Assembly (NCBI RefSeq): GCF_001662485.1
Contig: NZ_JMTM01000017.1
Coordinates: forward strand, 434,001-498,000
Direction: 5' to 3'
DNA: 64,000 bases
Source of the DNA: Flavobacterium succinicans
GTDB lineage: Bacteria > Bacteroidota > Bacteroidia > Flavobacteriales > Flavobacteriaceae
Shown here: piece after piece, positions 36,437 through 46,149 of the stretch
Layout of the letters: the number at the start of each line of letters is the position of its first letter
Numbering within the stretch: position 1 is the stretch's first letter
Notes under the pieces: generated by a model
What the model saw: the letters and a program-made list of their open reading frames with translations, nothing else
Told to the model about the DNA's origin: nothing
Databases searched by the model: none
Position numbers and translations under genes: made by a program

Positions 36437-37435
36437 CTATTTTCTAGTTTCGTTTACTAATCGTTTAAGAATTGCCCATTGTCTGAGGGCGTCTTTGGCA
36501 GCTATTGCGGGATAACCTAAAACTACTTTGCCGGCAGGAACATCGCAAGTAACGCCAGATCCAGCGCCAACAGTGGCTCCAGCACCAATAGTTGTATGAT
36601 CTTTAATGGAGGCGCTTCCGCCAATTACAACACCGTCTTCTAAGGTTACAGAACCCGCAAGACCACTATGACCCGCCATAATGCAAAAACGTCCCAATTT
36701 ACTGTTGTGTCCAATTTGAACTAAATTGTCTATTTTGCACCCATCACCTACAACAGTTGAGCTGAATTTACCTCTATCTACACAAGAATTGGCTCCAATT
36801 TCTACATTATTTCCAATTACAACATTACCAATTTGTGGGATTTTAACTAAACCTTTTTCATTACAAAAAGTAAACCCAAATCCGTCTGCACCTATAGTAG
36901 CATTGGGATGCAGGATACAATCATTTCCGATGTGGCAGCGTTCTCTTACCACAACACCTGACCAAATCGTGCTTCCGTTGCCAATGCTTGAATAATCTAA
37001 AAGTGTTACGTTGGGATAGATGGTAACGTTTTTTCCAATAACTACATTTGGTCCAAGATAGGCTCCAGCTCCAATTTTGGTGCCTTCGCCAATTATGACA
37101 GTATCATGGATGCAAGCTGTTGGATGAACATCTATATCAAATTGAGGTGAGGCTGGAGCAAAAAGCTGTAGCAATTGAGACATCGCTAATTCGGCATTTT
37201 TTACTTTTATAAATGCCCTGTTGGTGCCAGGTTCAATGCCTATATCTTCATTTACAATTGCTGCACTAGCTTTTGATGTACTCCAGTATTTTTCATACTT
37301 TTTATTTCCTATAAAAGAAATTTGATTTTCTGAGGCAAGTTCTAATTGTTCTGGCGAAGTAATGTTTTGAGATAATGTGCCAATAAGTGTACCTTTTAGA
37401 ACATTATTAATTTCTTGAATAGAGTGTGATTTCAT
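36437..37435 (-). CDS. lpxD: LpxD-type UDP-3-O-acylglucosamine N-acyltransferase
   Basis: The enzyme adds the second hydroxy-acyl chain to UDP-glucosamine in lipid A synthesis. After an N-terminal uridine-binding domain (about 100 residues), a left-handed beta helix of hexapeptide repeats covers about residues 100-300 (for example IGEGTKIGAGAYLGPNVVIG). The catalytic His is expected in QIGHNSKLGRFCIMAGHSGLAG. The given start aligns with the usual LpxD beginning (MKSHSIQEINNVLKG). In-frame ATG at 37468 would add 11 residues and cannot be excluded. No other lipid A genes are nearby. Flavobacteria often carry a second LpxD-like gene, and this may be the non-operonic copy. Confidence 0.82.
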   Translation of the reverse strand: MKSHSIQEINNVLKGTLIGTLSQNITSPEQLELASENQISFIGNKKYEKYWSTSKASAAIVNEDIGIEPGTNRAFIKVKNAELAMSQLLQLFAPASPQFDIDVHPTACIHDTVIIGEGTKIGAGAYLGPNVVIGKNVTIYPNVTLLDYSSIGNGSTIWSGVVVRERCHIGNDCILHPNATIGADGFGFTFCNEKGLVKIPQIGNVVIGNNVEIGANSCVDRGKFSSTVVGDGCKIDNLVQIGHNSKLGRFCIMAGHSGLAGSVTLEDGVVIGGSASIKDHTTIGAGATVGAGSGVTCDVPAGKVVLGYPAIAAKDALRQWAILKRLVNETRK

Positions 37436-37568
37436 TAATTTGGGGGCAGTATTTATAATATTAGCCATCAAATTAAGCGAATTACTATTGAGTTACCTAA
37501 TTTTTAACGTTTGAAATTGTAAAAAAAATATTTAAAAAACAGAAATTCTGTAAGTTGTTTAAAAAAAA

Positions 37569-37594
37569 AGCGACTACTTTTAATAGTAGTCGCT
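37569..37594 (-). terminator. Terminator of prfB
   Basis: A perfect 10-base-pair stem AGCGACTACT/AGTAGTCGCT with a 6-base loop. It is flanked by a nine-base A-run on the plus strand, 24 bases past the prfB stop. Confidence 0.9.
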
Positions 37595-37617
37595 AGATGG
37601 CTAATATGGATTCTTGT

Positions 37618-38716
37618 TTACTCTTCTTCTTTTTGGCCCATCATCATGAGGAAGGCTTTTAGAAATGGGTCGATATTGCCGTTCATTACACTATCAACAT
37701 CACTAGTTTCTTGTCCTGTTCGGACGTCTTTAACTAATTTGTATGGATGCATTACATAGTTTCTAATTTGCGAACCCCATTCAATTTTCATTTTTTTAGC
37801 TTCGATTTCATCTCTAAGAGCTTGTTTCTTTTTTAACTCAATTTCGTACAATTGCGATTTTAACAACTGCATGGCTTTGGTTTTATTATCTAATTGAGAA
37901 CGTGTTTCTGAATTTTCGATAATAATTCCAGTAGGGTGGTGGCGCAAACGTACTGCGGTCTCTACTTTGTTTACATTTTGACCTCCAGCACCACTGGAAC
38001 GCATGGTTTCCCACGAAATATCGGCAGGATTAATCTCAATTTGAATGGTGTCATCTGCAAGAGGATATACATAAACCGAAGCAAAAGAAGTATGTCTTTT
38101 GGCATTGCTATCAAAAGGGGAGATACGAACCAAACGATGTACGCCATTTTCTCCTTTTAAGTAACCAAAGGAGTAATCGCCTTCAAATTCTAAAGTAACG
38201 GTTTTGATTCCAGCTGATTCGCCCTTTTGAAAATTTAGTTCTTTAATTTTGTAACCGTATTTCTCGCCCCACATGATGTACATGCGCATCAACATTTCGG
38301 CCCAATCGCAACTTTCGGTTCCGCCAGCTCCAGCGGTAATTTGCAAAACAGCACTTAGTGTATCTCCTTCGTCGGAAAGCATGTTCTTGAACTCAATAGC
38401 TTCGATGTGATTTTCGGCTAAATTGTATTGTTCATCAAGTTCTTCAATGCTTAGTTCACCTTCTTTATAAAAATCATAAGCTAGTTGCAGTTCTTCGGTA
38501 AGAGTTGCAGCTTTGTCATAATCTTCAATCCACTTCTTTTTATTACGTAAGTTTTTTACAATGATTTCGGCTTCTTTTGCATTATTCCAAAAGTCGGGAG
38601 CAAAAGTTTTTTCTTCTTCGTTAGTGATTTCAATGAGTTTAGCATCAACGTCAAAGATACCTCCTCAACGCACCAAGGCGCTCCACAATACCTTTAATTT
38701 GTTCGGTAGTTGTCAT
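37618..38716 (-). CDS. prfB: Peptide chain release factor 2, with programmed +1 frameshift
   Basis: RF2 ends translation at UGA and UAA. The SPF-type stop-recognition region is [20 protein letters not shown] and the GGQ peptidyl-hydrolysis motif is [15 protein letters not shown]. The open frame holding these motifs has no start of its own at the right place. Translation begins at ATG 38716, reads 21 codons, and meets CTT TGA C at 38656-38650, preceded by AGGAGGTAT. Skipping one base (38653) joins the rest in frame, giving 365 residues, normal for RF2. The site is the same as in E. coli (CUU UGA C behind a Shine-Dalgarno-like sequence). High RF2 stops at the TGA; low RF2 favours the shift. An ATG within the long frame at 38382 is internal. 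Confidence 0.95.
38650..38665 (-). promoter_or_regulatory. RF2 autoregulatory frameshift site
   Basis: On the minus strand the sequence reads AGGAGGTATCTTTGAC. AGGAGG acts as the internal Shine-Dalgarno stimulator, CTT is the slippery codon and TGA is the stop sensed by RF2. The spacing equals that in the E. coli prfB site. Confidence 0.93.
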
Positions 38717-38739
38717 AAATTATTATTAATTTTGTTTTG

Positions 38740-38769
38740 CAAAAATATAAAAAAATTACCACAGCACAA
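38740..38769 (-). promoter_or_regulatory. Promoter of prfB
   Basis: On the minus strand TTG (complement of 38767-38769) and TATTTTTG (complement of 38740-38747) are 19 bases apart. The start codon is 23 bases downstream. Confidence 0.7.
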
Positions 38770-38803
38770 GCTAAGGTCTTACTGTGGCTGATATATATAA
38801 CTT

Positions 38804-39832
38804 ATGGAAATTAATTTAGTGAGTGATACAGTGACCAAGCCCTCTCCAGAAATGTTGCAGTATATGTTTAGAGCAGTTGTTGGTGACGATGTTTACAAAC
38901 AAGATCCTACAGTAATTGAATTAGAAGCTCGCGTAGCCGCTATGTTTGGAATGGAAGCTGGTTTGTTTTTTCCTTCAGGTACTATGGCGAATCAAACGGC
39001 TATAAAATTACACACCCAACCTGGTGAGCAGTTAATTGCTGACAAATATGCCCATGTATATAATTATGAAGGTGGTGGAGTTTCGTTTAATAGCGGTGTT
39101 TCTTGTTGTTTATTAGATGGAAATCGCGGAATGATTACAGCCAATCAAGTCGCTGATGCAATTAACGATCCTGAATTTTATCATAGCCCCAAAACAAGTT
39201 TGGTCTGTGTTGAGAATACTACAAATAAAGGAGGCGGAGCCTGTTACGATCTAGAAACATTGCAGCAAATCAAGCAAGTTTGTGATGGCAATAATTTAAA
39301 GTTTCACATGGATGGTGCTAGAATTTGGAATGCTTTGGTGGCCAAAAGACAAAATCCTAAAGAATATGGAAAGTTGTTCGATACTATTTCAGTGTGTTTG
39401 TCCAAAGGGTTAGGTGCGCCAATTGGTTCGGTTTTGTTGGCCGATAAAGAAACGATTCATAGGGCTTTGCGAGTGCGCAAAATTTTGGGAGGTGGAATGC
39501 GTCAAGTAGGCTATTTAGCCGCTGCGGGGATTTATGCTTTAGAGAATAACATTATGCGATTGACAGAAGACCATCGCAGAGCCAAAGAATTAGGACTCTT
39601 ATTGAGTAGGCTTCCTTGGGTAGAATCAGTAGAACCTGTTGAGACAAATATTTTGATTTTTAAAGTGATTCCAAGTTTAAGCGATGCACTTTTAATTGAA
39701 ACATTACGTCAAAAAAACATAGCCATTAGTTCACTTGGAAAAGGAAAACTTAGAATTGTGACGCATTTGGATTATCGCGAAGTCATGCATTCTTATGTAA
39801 TAGAGACTTTGCAGCGTTTATTTGTAGTATAA
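38804..39832 (+). CDS. Threonine aldolase family PLP enzyme
   Basis: A 342-residue fold-type I PLP enzyme. It begins EINLVSDTVTKPSPEML. It contains MFGMEAGLFFPSGTMANQTA near residues 48-67, HMDGARIWNALVA near 167-179 (the Asp binds the PLP ring) and SVCLSKGLGAPIGSVLL near 195-211, with the Schiff-base Lys. Low-specificity L-threonine aldolases split threonine or allo-threonine into glycine and acetaldehyde. Related enzymes act on other beta-hydroxy amino acids, so the substrate is not certain. It is divergent from prfB and terminates at a hairpin shared with ybaB. Confidence 0.9.
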   Translation: MEINLVSDTVTKPSPEMLQYMFRAVVGDDVYKQDPTVIELEARVAAMFGMEAGLFFPSGTMANQTAIKLHTQPGEQLIADKYAHVYNYEGGGVSFNSGVSCCLLDGNRGMITANQVADAINDPEFYHSPKTSLVCVENTTNKGGGACYDLETLQQIKQVCDGNNLKFHMDGARIWNALVAKRQNPKEYGKLFDTISVCLSKGLGAPIGSVLLADKETIHRALRVRKILGGGMRQVGYLAAAGIYALENNIMRLTEDHRRAKELGLLLSRLPWVESVEPVETNILIFKVIPSLSDALLIETLRQKNIAISSLGKGKLRIVTHLDYREVMHSYVIETLQRLFVV

Positions 39833-39870
39833 AAAAAAAGGATTTAGAGTTTTACTTTAAATCCTTTTTT
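39833..39870. terminator. Bidirectional terminator between threonine aldolase and ybaB
   Basis: Stem AAAAAAAGGATTTA/TAAATCCTTTTTT with a loop of about 11 bases lies between the converging genes. Confidence 0.88.
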
Positions 39871-39879
39871 TATGACTTG

Positions 39880-40200
39880 TTATTTGAATAAATTATCCAT
39901 TCCAGGTATCATCGGCATGTCCATTTTGGCTACAGCATCTAATTCTGTTTGATTTACTTGATTGGCTCTTGTGATAGCTTTATTGAGAACTAGTATCAAA
40001 TAATCTTCAAGTTGTTCTTTGTCTTCTAGCAATTCATCAGCTATGTTTATTGATTTTATAGCAGTATTTGCTGTAACAGTAATTTGTAATAAACCATCAG
40101 AACTTTGTTCGTCAATCAAAATAGTATCTAGTCTTTTTTTAGTGTCTTCTATTTTTTGTTGGGTTTCTTTTAGCTTACCCATCATTCCCATTAAATCCAT
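39880..40200 (-). CDS. YbaB/EbfC-type nucleoid-associated protein
   Basis: A 106-residue DNA-binding protein that forms tweezer-like dimers. It starts [20 protein letters not shown] and contains the strand pattern [20 protein letters not shown] near residues 36-55. The helix [20 protein letters not shown] near 66-85 completes the YbaB family pattern. In many bacteria the gene lies beside dnaX and recR; here it stands alone with its own promoter. The C-terminal tail ([14 protein letters not shown]) matches relatives rich in Met and Pro. Confidence 0.87.
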   Translation of the reverse strand: MDLMGMMGKLKETQQKIEDTKKRLDTILIDEQSSDGLLQITVTANTAIKSINIADELLEDKEQLEDYLILVLNKAITRANQVNQTELDAVAKMDMPMIPGMDNLFK

Positions 40201-40227
40201 TTTTTGTTTTTTTTAAAATTATTGGTA

Positions 40228-40258
40228 CAAAATTACTATATTGCTTATTGATAATCAA
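40228..40258 (-). promoter_or_regulatory. Promoter of the ybaB-like gene
   Basis: On the minus strand TTG (complement of 40256-40258) and TAATTTTG (complement of 40228-40235) are separated by 20 bases, the ideal Bacteroidetes spacing. The start codon is 27 bases downstream. The element lies just upstream of the divergent peptidase gene. Confidence 0.75.
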
Positions 40259-40269
40259 CACAAAAAATA

Positions 40270-42405
40270 ATGAAAAATTCTATTCGTTTGGTTTTGCTTT
40301 GTGTTATTTTTGCATTAACAATTACTAAGGCAAAAGCACAAAAAATGGCTGAAAATATACAAGCACCTGTAGCTAAAATTATTCCAAAACAACTAGTAAA
40401 GCACAACGATACTAGAATCGACAATTATTTTTGGTTAAACGAAAGAGAAAACCCAGAAGTGATTTCTTATTTGAATCAAGAGAACGATTATTACAACGCT
40501 AAAACAGCTCATACCAAAGAGTTTCAAACCGAACTTTTTGAAGAGATGAAAGCGAGAATTAAAGAAGATGATCAGTCTGTTCCTTATTTTTATAATGGCT
40601 ATTTTTATTTGACTCGATACGAAAAAGGACAAGATTATCCCATTTATACCCGAAAAAAAGGAAATTTGACCGCTCCTGAAGAAATTCTTTTTAATTGTAA
40701 TGAATTGGCGAAAGGACATTCTTACTTTCAGCTAGGAGGGATGAGTATCAGTCCTAATAATAAGTATGCTTCTTTTGGAGTAGACACTAAAGGAAGAAGA
40801 ATCTACACCATTCAAATTAAGAATTTAGAAACAGGTGAAATTCTTTCAGATAAAATAGAAAATGTCACCGGAGGTTCTGTTTGGGCCAATGATAATGCAA
40901 CAATTTTTTATACCCAACAAGATAAAGTTACCTTAAGAGCTGATAAGGTTTTTAGACACAAATTAGGTACTGATGCTAAAAGTGACGTATTGGTTTTTGA
41001 TGAAAAGGACGACACCTTTAATGTTTATGTTAGTAAAGAAAAATCAAGAAAATATATTGTAATTGGTTCAGGAAGTACGTTAACTAGTGAATATAGAATT
41101 TTGGATGCCGATAAACCTGACGGGGAGTTCAAGGTGTTTCAACCAAGGGTTCGTGGTTTAGAGTATAGTATTTCTCATTATGGAGACTCGTTTTATGTTT
41201 TGACTAATAAGGATAAGGCAACTAATTTTAAATTGATGAAAACGCCTGAAAATGCTACTTCAAAAGATAATTGGAAAGATTTAATTCCACATCGTAAAGA
41301 TGTTTTATTAGAAGGCATCGAAATATTTAAAAACTACTTAGTCGTTGAAGAACGTTCTAATGGATTAAATCATATTCGTATCATGCCTTGGAGCGGAAAA
41401 GGAGATTATTACTTGCCTTTCGACAACGAAACATACAGTGCATATACTACAACAAATGTTGATTTTGATACTGATATTCTTAGATATGGTTACCAATCAA
41501 TGGCAACTCCTTCTTCTGTTATTGATTTTAATATGACCACCAAAACCAAAGAGGTTTTAAAAGAACAACAAGTATTAGGGGGAAAATTTGATAAAAATAG
41601 TTATATCGAAGAAAGAGTTTGGGCTACCGCTACTGATGGGACTAAAGTGCCAATTTCGATGGTGTATCACAAATCCATTAAGAAAGATGGTAAAAATCCA
41701 TTGTTGCTCTATGCCTATGGCTCATATGGAAATACGATGGAACCCTATTTTTCTTCTACGCGATTAACTTTATTGGACAGGGGTTTCGTTTATGCAATTG
41801 CTCATATTCGTGGAGGAGAGGATTTAGGTAGACAATGGTATGAAGATGGTAAATTGTTTAAAAAGAAAAATACGTTTACCGATTTTATTGACTGTTCTAA
41901 ATTTGTAATACAAGAAAAATACACCGCACCAGAACATTTGTACGCTGAAGGTGGTTCTGCTGGTGGATTATTAATGGGTGCAGTTGTAAATATGGCTCCA
42001 GAGTTATACAACGGAGTAATTGCTCAAGTTCCATTTGTTGATGTTGTGACAACAATGTTAGACGATAGTATTCCTCTTACAACGGGAGAGTACGACGAAT
42101 GGGGAAATCCAAATGACAAAAAGTACTACGATTATATGCTGTCGTACTCACCTTATGATAATGTGAAAAAGCAAAAATACCCAAATTTGTTTGTTTCTAC
42201 AGGATTACATGATTCACAAGTTCAATATTGGGAACCGGCAAAATGGGTAGCTAAATTGCGCACAATGAAAAAAGATGAAACAGTTTTATATCTTGTTACT
42301 AATATGGATGCTGGTCATGGCGGGGCTTCAGGTCGATTTGAGTCATTAAAGGAATTGGCGAGAGAGTTTAGTTTTTTACTAGATTTGGAGAAAATTAAAA
42401 AGTAA
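40270..42405 (+). CDS. Exported S9 prolyl-oligopeptidase family peptidase, oligopeptidase B-like
   Basis: A 711-residue serine peptidase with a signal peptide (MKNSIRLVLLCVIFALTITKAKAQ). The N-terminal beta-propeller domain covers about residues 80-430 and gates access of short peptides. The catalytic alpha/beta-hydrolase domain contains the Ser in EGGSAGGLLMG, the Asp in STGLHDSQVQYWEP and the His in DAGHGGASGRFE. The length and the motif TTGEYDEWGNP match oligopeptidase B, which cuts after basic residues. Export is usual for Bacteroidetes members but differs from the cytoplasmic E. coli PtrB. The gene is monocistronic. Confidence 0.92.
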   Translation: MKNSIRLVLLCVIFALTITKAKAQKMAENIQAPVAKIIPKQLVKHNDTRIDNYFWLNERENPEVISYLNQENDYYNAKTAHTKEFQTELFEEMKARIKEDDQSVPYFYNGYFYLTRYEKGQDYPIYTRKKGNLTAPEEILFNCNELAKGHSYFQLGGMSISPNNKYASFGVDTKGRRIYTIQIKNLETGEILSDKIENVTGGSVWANDNATIFYTQQDKVTLRADKVFRHKLGTDAKSDVLVFDEKDDTFNVYVSKEKSRKYIVIGSGSTLTSEYRILDADKPDGEFKVFQPRVRGLEYSISHYGDSFYVLTNKDKATNFKLMKTPENATSKDNWKDLIPHRKDVLLEGIEIFKNYLVVEERSNGLNHIRIMPWSGKGDYYLPFDNETYSAYTTTNVDFDTDILRYGYQSMATPSSVIDFNMTTKTKEVLKEQQVLGGKFDKNSYIEERVWATATDGTKVPISMVYHKSIKKDGKNPLLLYAYGSYGNTMEPYFSSTRLTLLDRGFVYAIAHIRGGEDLGRQWYEDGKLFKKKNTFTDFIDCSKFVIQEKYTAPEHLYAEGGSAGGLLMGAVVNMAPELYNGVIAQVPFVDVVTTMLDDSIPLTTGEYDEWGNPNDKKYYDYMLSYSPYDNVKKQKYPNLFVSTGLHDSQVQYWEPAKWVAKLRTMKKDETVLYLVTNMDAGHGGASGRFESLKELAREFSFLLDLEKIKK

Positions 42406-42421
42406 TTCGATTTTTTTTGTT

Positions 42422-42429
42422 AAGTTTGC
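42422..42429 (+). promoter_or_regulatory. -7 promoter element of the cysteine/cystathionine synthase gene
   Basis: TAAGTTTG matches TAnnTTTG, 46 bases before the start. No TTG at the expected -33 distance was found. Confidence 0.4.
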
Positions 42430-42475
42430 AACCTATCTAGGTAGTTTATACTCAGCTTAGATTAACTATTTTTTT

Positions 42476-43516
42476 ATGAAAGAAGAAATAAACGCTTATA
42501 ATAATATTTTAGAATTAATAGGTAACACTCCACTTATTAAGCTAAATAGAGTTACTCAGGAATTTGAAGGTAATTTCTATGCTAAGATAGAAGCTTTCAA
42601 TCCAGGACATTCTTCAAAAGATAGAATTGCATTATATATTATAGAGCAAGCTGAAAGTAAAGGTATACTTTCACCAGGTGATACAATAATAGAAACTACT
42701 TCTGGCAATACAGGATTTAGCTTAGCGATGGTAAGTATAATAAAAGGATATAATTGCATACTTGCAGTGAGTTCTAAATCTTCCAAAGATAAAATAGATA
42801 TGCTAAGAAGTTTAGGTGCAAAAGTATATGTTTGCCCTGCACATGTTTCTGCTGATGATGAGCGTTCTTATTATAGTGTAGCCAAGCGACTGCATGAAGA
42901 AACTAAAGGTTCTGTTTATATCAATCAATATTTCAATCAATTAAATATAGATGCTCACTATTTGTCTACTGGACCAGAAATTTGGAAACAAACCAATGGT
43001 AAAATAACGCATTTAGTAGCCTGTAGTGGAACTGGAGGAACGATTTCGGGAACTGCAAAGTATTTAAAAGAACAAAATCCAAATATCAAAATTTTAGGTG
43101 TTGATGCGTTTGGTTCTGTTCTAAAAAAATATCATGAAACCAAAGAATTTGATAGTGCTGAAATTTATCCATACAGAATTGAAGGTTTGGGTAAAAACTT
43201 AATTCCAACTGCAACTGACTTTGATGTTATTGATAAATTCATGAAAGTAACAGATGAAGAAAGTGCACATTCTACGAGAGAATTAGCTAGGAAAGAAGGT
43301 CTTTTTGTAGGATATACTTCAGGGGCAGTGATGCAGGCAATCAAGCAGTATGCTGAAGAAGGAGAATTTGATGAGAATAGTAATGTAATTGCTATCTTTC
43401 CAGATCATGGTTCTCGTTATATGAGTAAAGTTTTCAGTGATGATTGGATGAATGATCAAGGTTTTTTTGATAGTGTAAATGAAGAGGAAGAGCAAAAAAT
43501 TGAGTTTGTAAAATAA
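42476..43516 (+). CDS. PLP-dependent cystathionine beta-synthase/cysteine synthase family enzyme
   Basis: A 346-residue fold-type II PLP enzyme. [16 protein letters not shown] opens it. Lys48 in [10 protein letters not shown] is the Schiff-base residue. [11 protein letters not shown] near residues 79-89 binds the substrate carboxylate and GTGGTISGT near 186-194 binds the PLP phosphate. The end segment [21 protein letters not shown] and the tail [11 protein letters not shown] resemble cystathionine beta-synthase more than CysK, so condensation of serine and homocysteine is favoured over O-acetylserine sulfhydrylation. The C-terminal CBS regulatory domains of eukaryotic enzymes are absent. Which donor is used cannot be settled by reading. 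Confidence 0.85.
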   Translation: MKEEINAYNNILELIGNTPLIKLNRVTQEFEGNFYAKIEAFNPGHSSKDRIALYIIEQAESKGILSPGDTIIETTSGNTGFSLAMVSIIKGYNCILAVSSKSSKDKIDMLRSLGAKVYVCPAHVSADDERSYYSVAKRLHEETKGSVYINQYFNQLNIDAHYLSTGPEIWKQTNGKITHLVACSGTGGTISGTAKYLKEQNPNIKILGVDAFGSVLKKYHETKEFDSAEIYPYRIEGLGKNLIPTATDFDVIDKFMKVTDEESAHSTRELARKEGLFVGYTSGAVMQAIKQYAEEGEFDENSNVIAIFPDHGSRYMSKVFSDDWMNDQGFFDSVNEEEEQKIEFVK

Positions 43517-43586
43517 AATTTCAAGCAATTGTTAAATATGGAATATCAGGTATGTTTGATGCCATTTTAAGAATATATTGATTAAA

Positions 43587-43624
43587 TAAAAGGAGTATAA
43601 TTTTAGGATTTTACTCCTTTTTTT
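43587..43624 (+). terminator. Terminator of the cystathionine beta-synthase-like gene
   Basis: Stem AAAAGGAGTA/TACTCCTTTT followed by a T-run, about 70 bases past the stop. Confidence 0.82.
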
Positions 43625-43740
43625 GTACGCGCATTTTTGTTAAAGGCTTTTTTATAATAAAAAAAAACAGCTCTTGATATGGATTTACAAGGAAATCAAA
43701 GTCTTTTCTAGTGTCTGCAAAAGAAGAAAATACATAAAAA

Positions 43741-43764
43741 AAACCGAGTCATTACTGACTCGGT
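43741..43764 (-). terminator. Terminator of dnaK
   Basis: Perfect 10-base stem AAACCGAGTC/GACTCGGTTT with a 4-base loop. An A-run lies on the plus-strand left flank. It is 41 bases past the dnaK stop, and a CCCCCTTGGGGG palindrome sits between them. Confidence 0.85.
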
Positions 43765-43804
43765 TTATATCCATTCCCTTATTCCCCCTTGGGGGCTTGG
43801 TGGA

Positions 43805-45688
43805 TTATTTTACTTCTTCAAAGTCAACATCTTCAACATTGTCTCCTTGTGCTTGACCTTGTGGCTCCGCAGCAGCTTGACCTTGTTCACCTTGAGCATA
43901 CATTGCTTCAGTTGCTTTTTTCCAAGCAGCGTTGATGTTGTCCAAAGCAGTTTGAATAGCTGGAATGTCTTGAGATTGGTGAGCCATTCTCAATTCAGTT
44001 AAAGCGTACTCTACAGCCACTTTGTTATCGTCAGATAATTTATCTCCAAGCTCTTTCAATTGAGACTCCGTTTGGAAGATCATTCCGTCTGCTTCGTTCA
44101 ATTTCTCAGCTCTTTCTCTTGCGATTTTATCTGATTCAGCATTAGCTTCAGCATCTTTTTTCATTTTCTCGATTTCTTCAGCAGTTAATCCAGAAGAAGC
44201 TTCGATACGAATGTCATGAGATTTACCAGTTCCTTTGTCAGTTGCAGATACTTTGATGATACCATTAGCATCGATGTCGAAAGTAACTTCAATTTGAGGA
44301 ACTCCTCTTGGTGCTGGTGGAATTCCATCTAAGTGGAAACGACCGATTGTTTTATTATCAGCAGCCATTGCTCTTGCTCCTTGCAATACGTGGATTTCAA
44401 CAGATGGTTGAGAATCAGCAGCAGTAGAGAATACTTGTGATTTTTTAGTTGGGATAGTTGTGTTAGACTCGATTAATGTAGTCATTACACCACCCATAGT
44501 TTCGATACCTAAAGATAAAGGCGTAACGTCAAGTAACAATACATCTTTTACATCTCCAGACAATACACCACCTTGAATAGCAGCTCCAATCGCTACAACT
44601 TCATCAGGGTTAACTCCTTTAGAAGCTTTTTTACCAAAGAATTTTTCTACTTCGTCAGCAATTCTTGGCATACGAGTAGAACCTCCTACAAGGATTACTT
44701 CGTCAATGTCAGAAGTAGACAAACCTGCATCTTTCAATGCTTGTGCTACTGGCGCCATAGAACGTTTTACTAAACTATCAGACAATTTTTCGAATTGTGC
44801 TCTAGTTAATTTTTTCACTAAGTGTTTTGGTCCTGAAGCCGTAGCAGTAACGTATGGCAAGTTGATTTCAGTTTCTGCAGAAGAAGACAATTCAATTTTT
44901 GCTTTCTCAGCAGCTTCTTTGATACGTTGTAATGACATTGGGTCTAAACGTAAATCAATACCTTCTTCAGCTTTGAATTCGTCTGCCAACCAGTCAATGA
45001 TTACTTGGTCAAAATCATCACCACCTAAGTGAGTATCACCATTAGTAGACAATACTTCGAAAACTCCGTCTCCTAATTCCAATACAGAGATATCAAAAGT
45101 ACCTCCACCTAAATCGTAAACAGCAATTTTTTGATCTGTACCTTTTTTATCCAATCCGTAAGCCAAAGCCGCAGCAGTTGGTTCGTTGATGATACGCATA
45201 ACTTTCAAACCAGCGATTTCACCAGCCTCTTTTGTAGCCTGACGTTGAGCATCGTTGAAGTAAGCAGGAACAGTAATAACTGCTTCAGTTACTGTTTGAC
45301 CTAAATAGTCTTCAGCAGTTTTTTTCATTTTTTGAAGTGTCATAGCTGACAATTCTTGAGCAGTGTATAAACGACCATCAATATCCACACGTGGCGTATT
45401 GTTGTCGCCTTTTACAACTGTGTAAGGAACTCTTTTTGCCTCTTCTTGAGTTTCAGCAAAAGTGTGTCCCATAAAACGTTTGATAGAAGCAATAGTCTTA
45501 GTTGGATTAGTTACTGCTTGTCTTTTTGCAGGATCACCCACTTTAATTTCCCCACCTTCTACAAAAGCGATGATAGATGGCGTTGTTCTTTTTCCCTCTG
45601 CGTTAGGAATAACAACTGCTTCATTACCTTCCATTACAGAAACACAAGAGTTGGTCGTACCTAAATCAATTCCGATTATTTTACCCAT
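43805..45688 (-). CDS. dnaK: Molecular chaperone DnaK (Hsp70)
   Basis: DnaK binds unfolded segments of proteins in an ATP-controlled cycle with DnaJ and GrpE. The actin-like ATPase domain begins [15 protein letters not shown] and includes [14 protein letters not shown] and [14 protein letters not shown]. The peptide-binding domain contains [20 protein letters not shown], and the lid ends in the [11 protein letters not shown] tail that contacts partners. The 627-residue length is typical. dnaJ and grpE are not adjacent. No CIRCE-like inverted repeat is visible upstream, and no clean -33/-7 pair was found in the 497-base gap. Confidence 0.97.
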   Translation of the reverse strand: MGKIIGIDLGTTNSCVSVMEGNEAVVIPNAEGKRTTPSIIAFVEGGEIKVGDPAKRQAVTNPTKTIASIKRFMGHTFAETQEEAKRVPYTVVKGDNNTPRVDIDGRLYTAQELSAMTLQKMKKTAEDYLGQTVTEAVITVPAYFNDAQRQATKEAGEIAGLKVMRIINEPTAAALAYGLDKKGTDQKIAVYDLGGGTFDISVLELGDGVFEVLSTNGDTHLGGDDFDQVIIDWLADEFKAEEGIDLRLDPMSLQRIKEAAEKAKIELSSSAETEINLPYVTATASGPKHLVKKLTRAQFEKLSDSLVKRSMAPVAQALKDAGLSTSDIDEVILVGGSTRMPRIADEVEKFFGKKASKGVNPDEVVAIGAAIQGGVLSGDVKDVLLLDVTPLSLGIETMGGVMTTLIESNTTIPTKKSQVFSTAADSQPSVEIHVLQGARAMAADNKTIGRFHLDGIPPAPRGVPQIEVTFDIDANGIIKVSATDKGTGKSHDIRIEASSGLTAEEIEKMKKDAEANAESDKIARERAEKLNEADGMIFQTESQLKELGDKLSDDNKVAVEYALTELRMAHQSQDIPAIQTALDNINAAWKKATEAMYAQGEQGQAAAEPQGQAQGDNVEDVDFEEVK

Positions 45689-45866
45689 TTTTATTATATT
45701 TAATTTTTATTGTATACTCGTTTTAACAACTCGAGGTCGGTAAGTCAAGGACTGTGCCAAGCGCCTGTCAGTCTATAAATTGTCAGTTTGCCCCAAAAAT
45801 GGCGGAAAAAAATATGACAAGATGACATTTTTAATTCCAAAAATCAAAAATCAAAATTTAAAAAAC

Positions 45867-45890
45867 GTCACCCTGAGCGCAATCGAAGGG
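45867..45890. repeat. GTCACCCTGAGCG-type REP-like sequence
   Basis: The segment GTCACCCTGAGCGCAATC followed by GAAGGG matches a short imperfect palindrome (CCCT...AGGG) that I know from intergenic regions of many unrelated bacterial genomes. Only one copy is visible here. It stands directly before element copy 3. Confidence 0.5.
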
Positions 45891-45911
45891 CAAATTCCTC
45901 CATTACACTAC

Positions 45912-46060
45912 TTTTTAGGAGCTTAATCCTGCTGTACGTTACAATCTCCGTCTCGGTTGGCTTTTTTTGCTGGGTGGCAAAGGAGCTTCTTGGGTCGCTC
46001 TTTCCCACCCGCAAAAAAATAGCCACCCGAGCCAGAGGATTTTCACTCCCATCAGGGCTA
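45912..46060 (-). repeat. Dispersed intergenic hairpin element, copy 3
   Basis: Read on the minus strand it starts TAGCCCTGATGGGAGTGA and ATCC. Then comes a hairpin of about 90 bases, with outer arms GGCTCGGGTGGC and GCCAACCGAG and an A/T-rich inner part. AGATTGTAACG and ACAGCAGGA follow, and the end is GCTCCTAAAA. Conserved blocks agree with the other copies while the arms are much longer. It fills much of the gap between the divergent dnaK and lipoprotein genes. Confidence 0.78.
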
Positions 46061-46149
46061 GGTTGATGCATAAAGACACATTTTTGATCCTCTAATTCAA
46101 AAATGATGTGTAAAAACATCCTAGATTACAGTCAATTAAAATAAATGGA

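Noticed and set aside
38561..38791. Plus-strand frame opposite the prfB 5' end
   Set aside because: It overlaps the RF2 coding region and frameshift site on the other strand.
43783..43797. CCCCCTTGGGGG palindrome between dnaK and its terminator
   Set aside because: A single short palindrome; without further copies in the window it cannot be called a repeat family.
45868..46119. Minus-strand frame over element copy 3
   Set aside because: It consists mainly of the repeat blocks; no start signal or homologous pattern.
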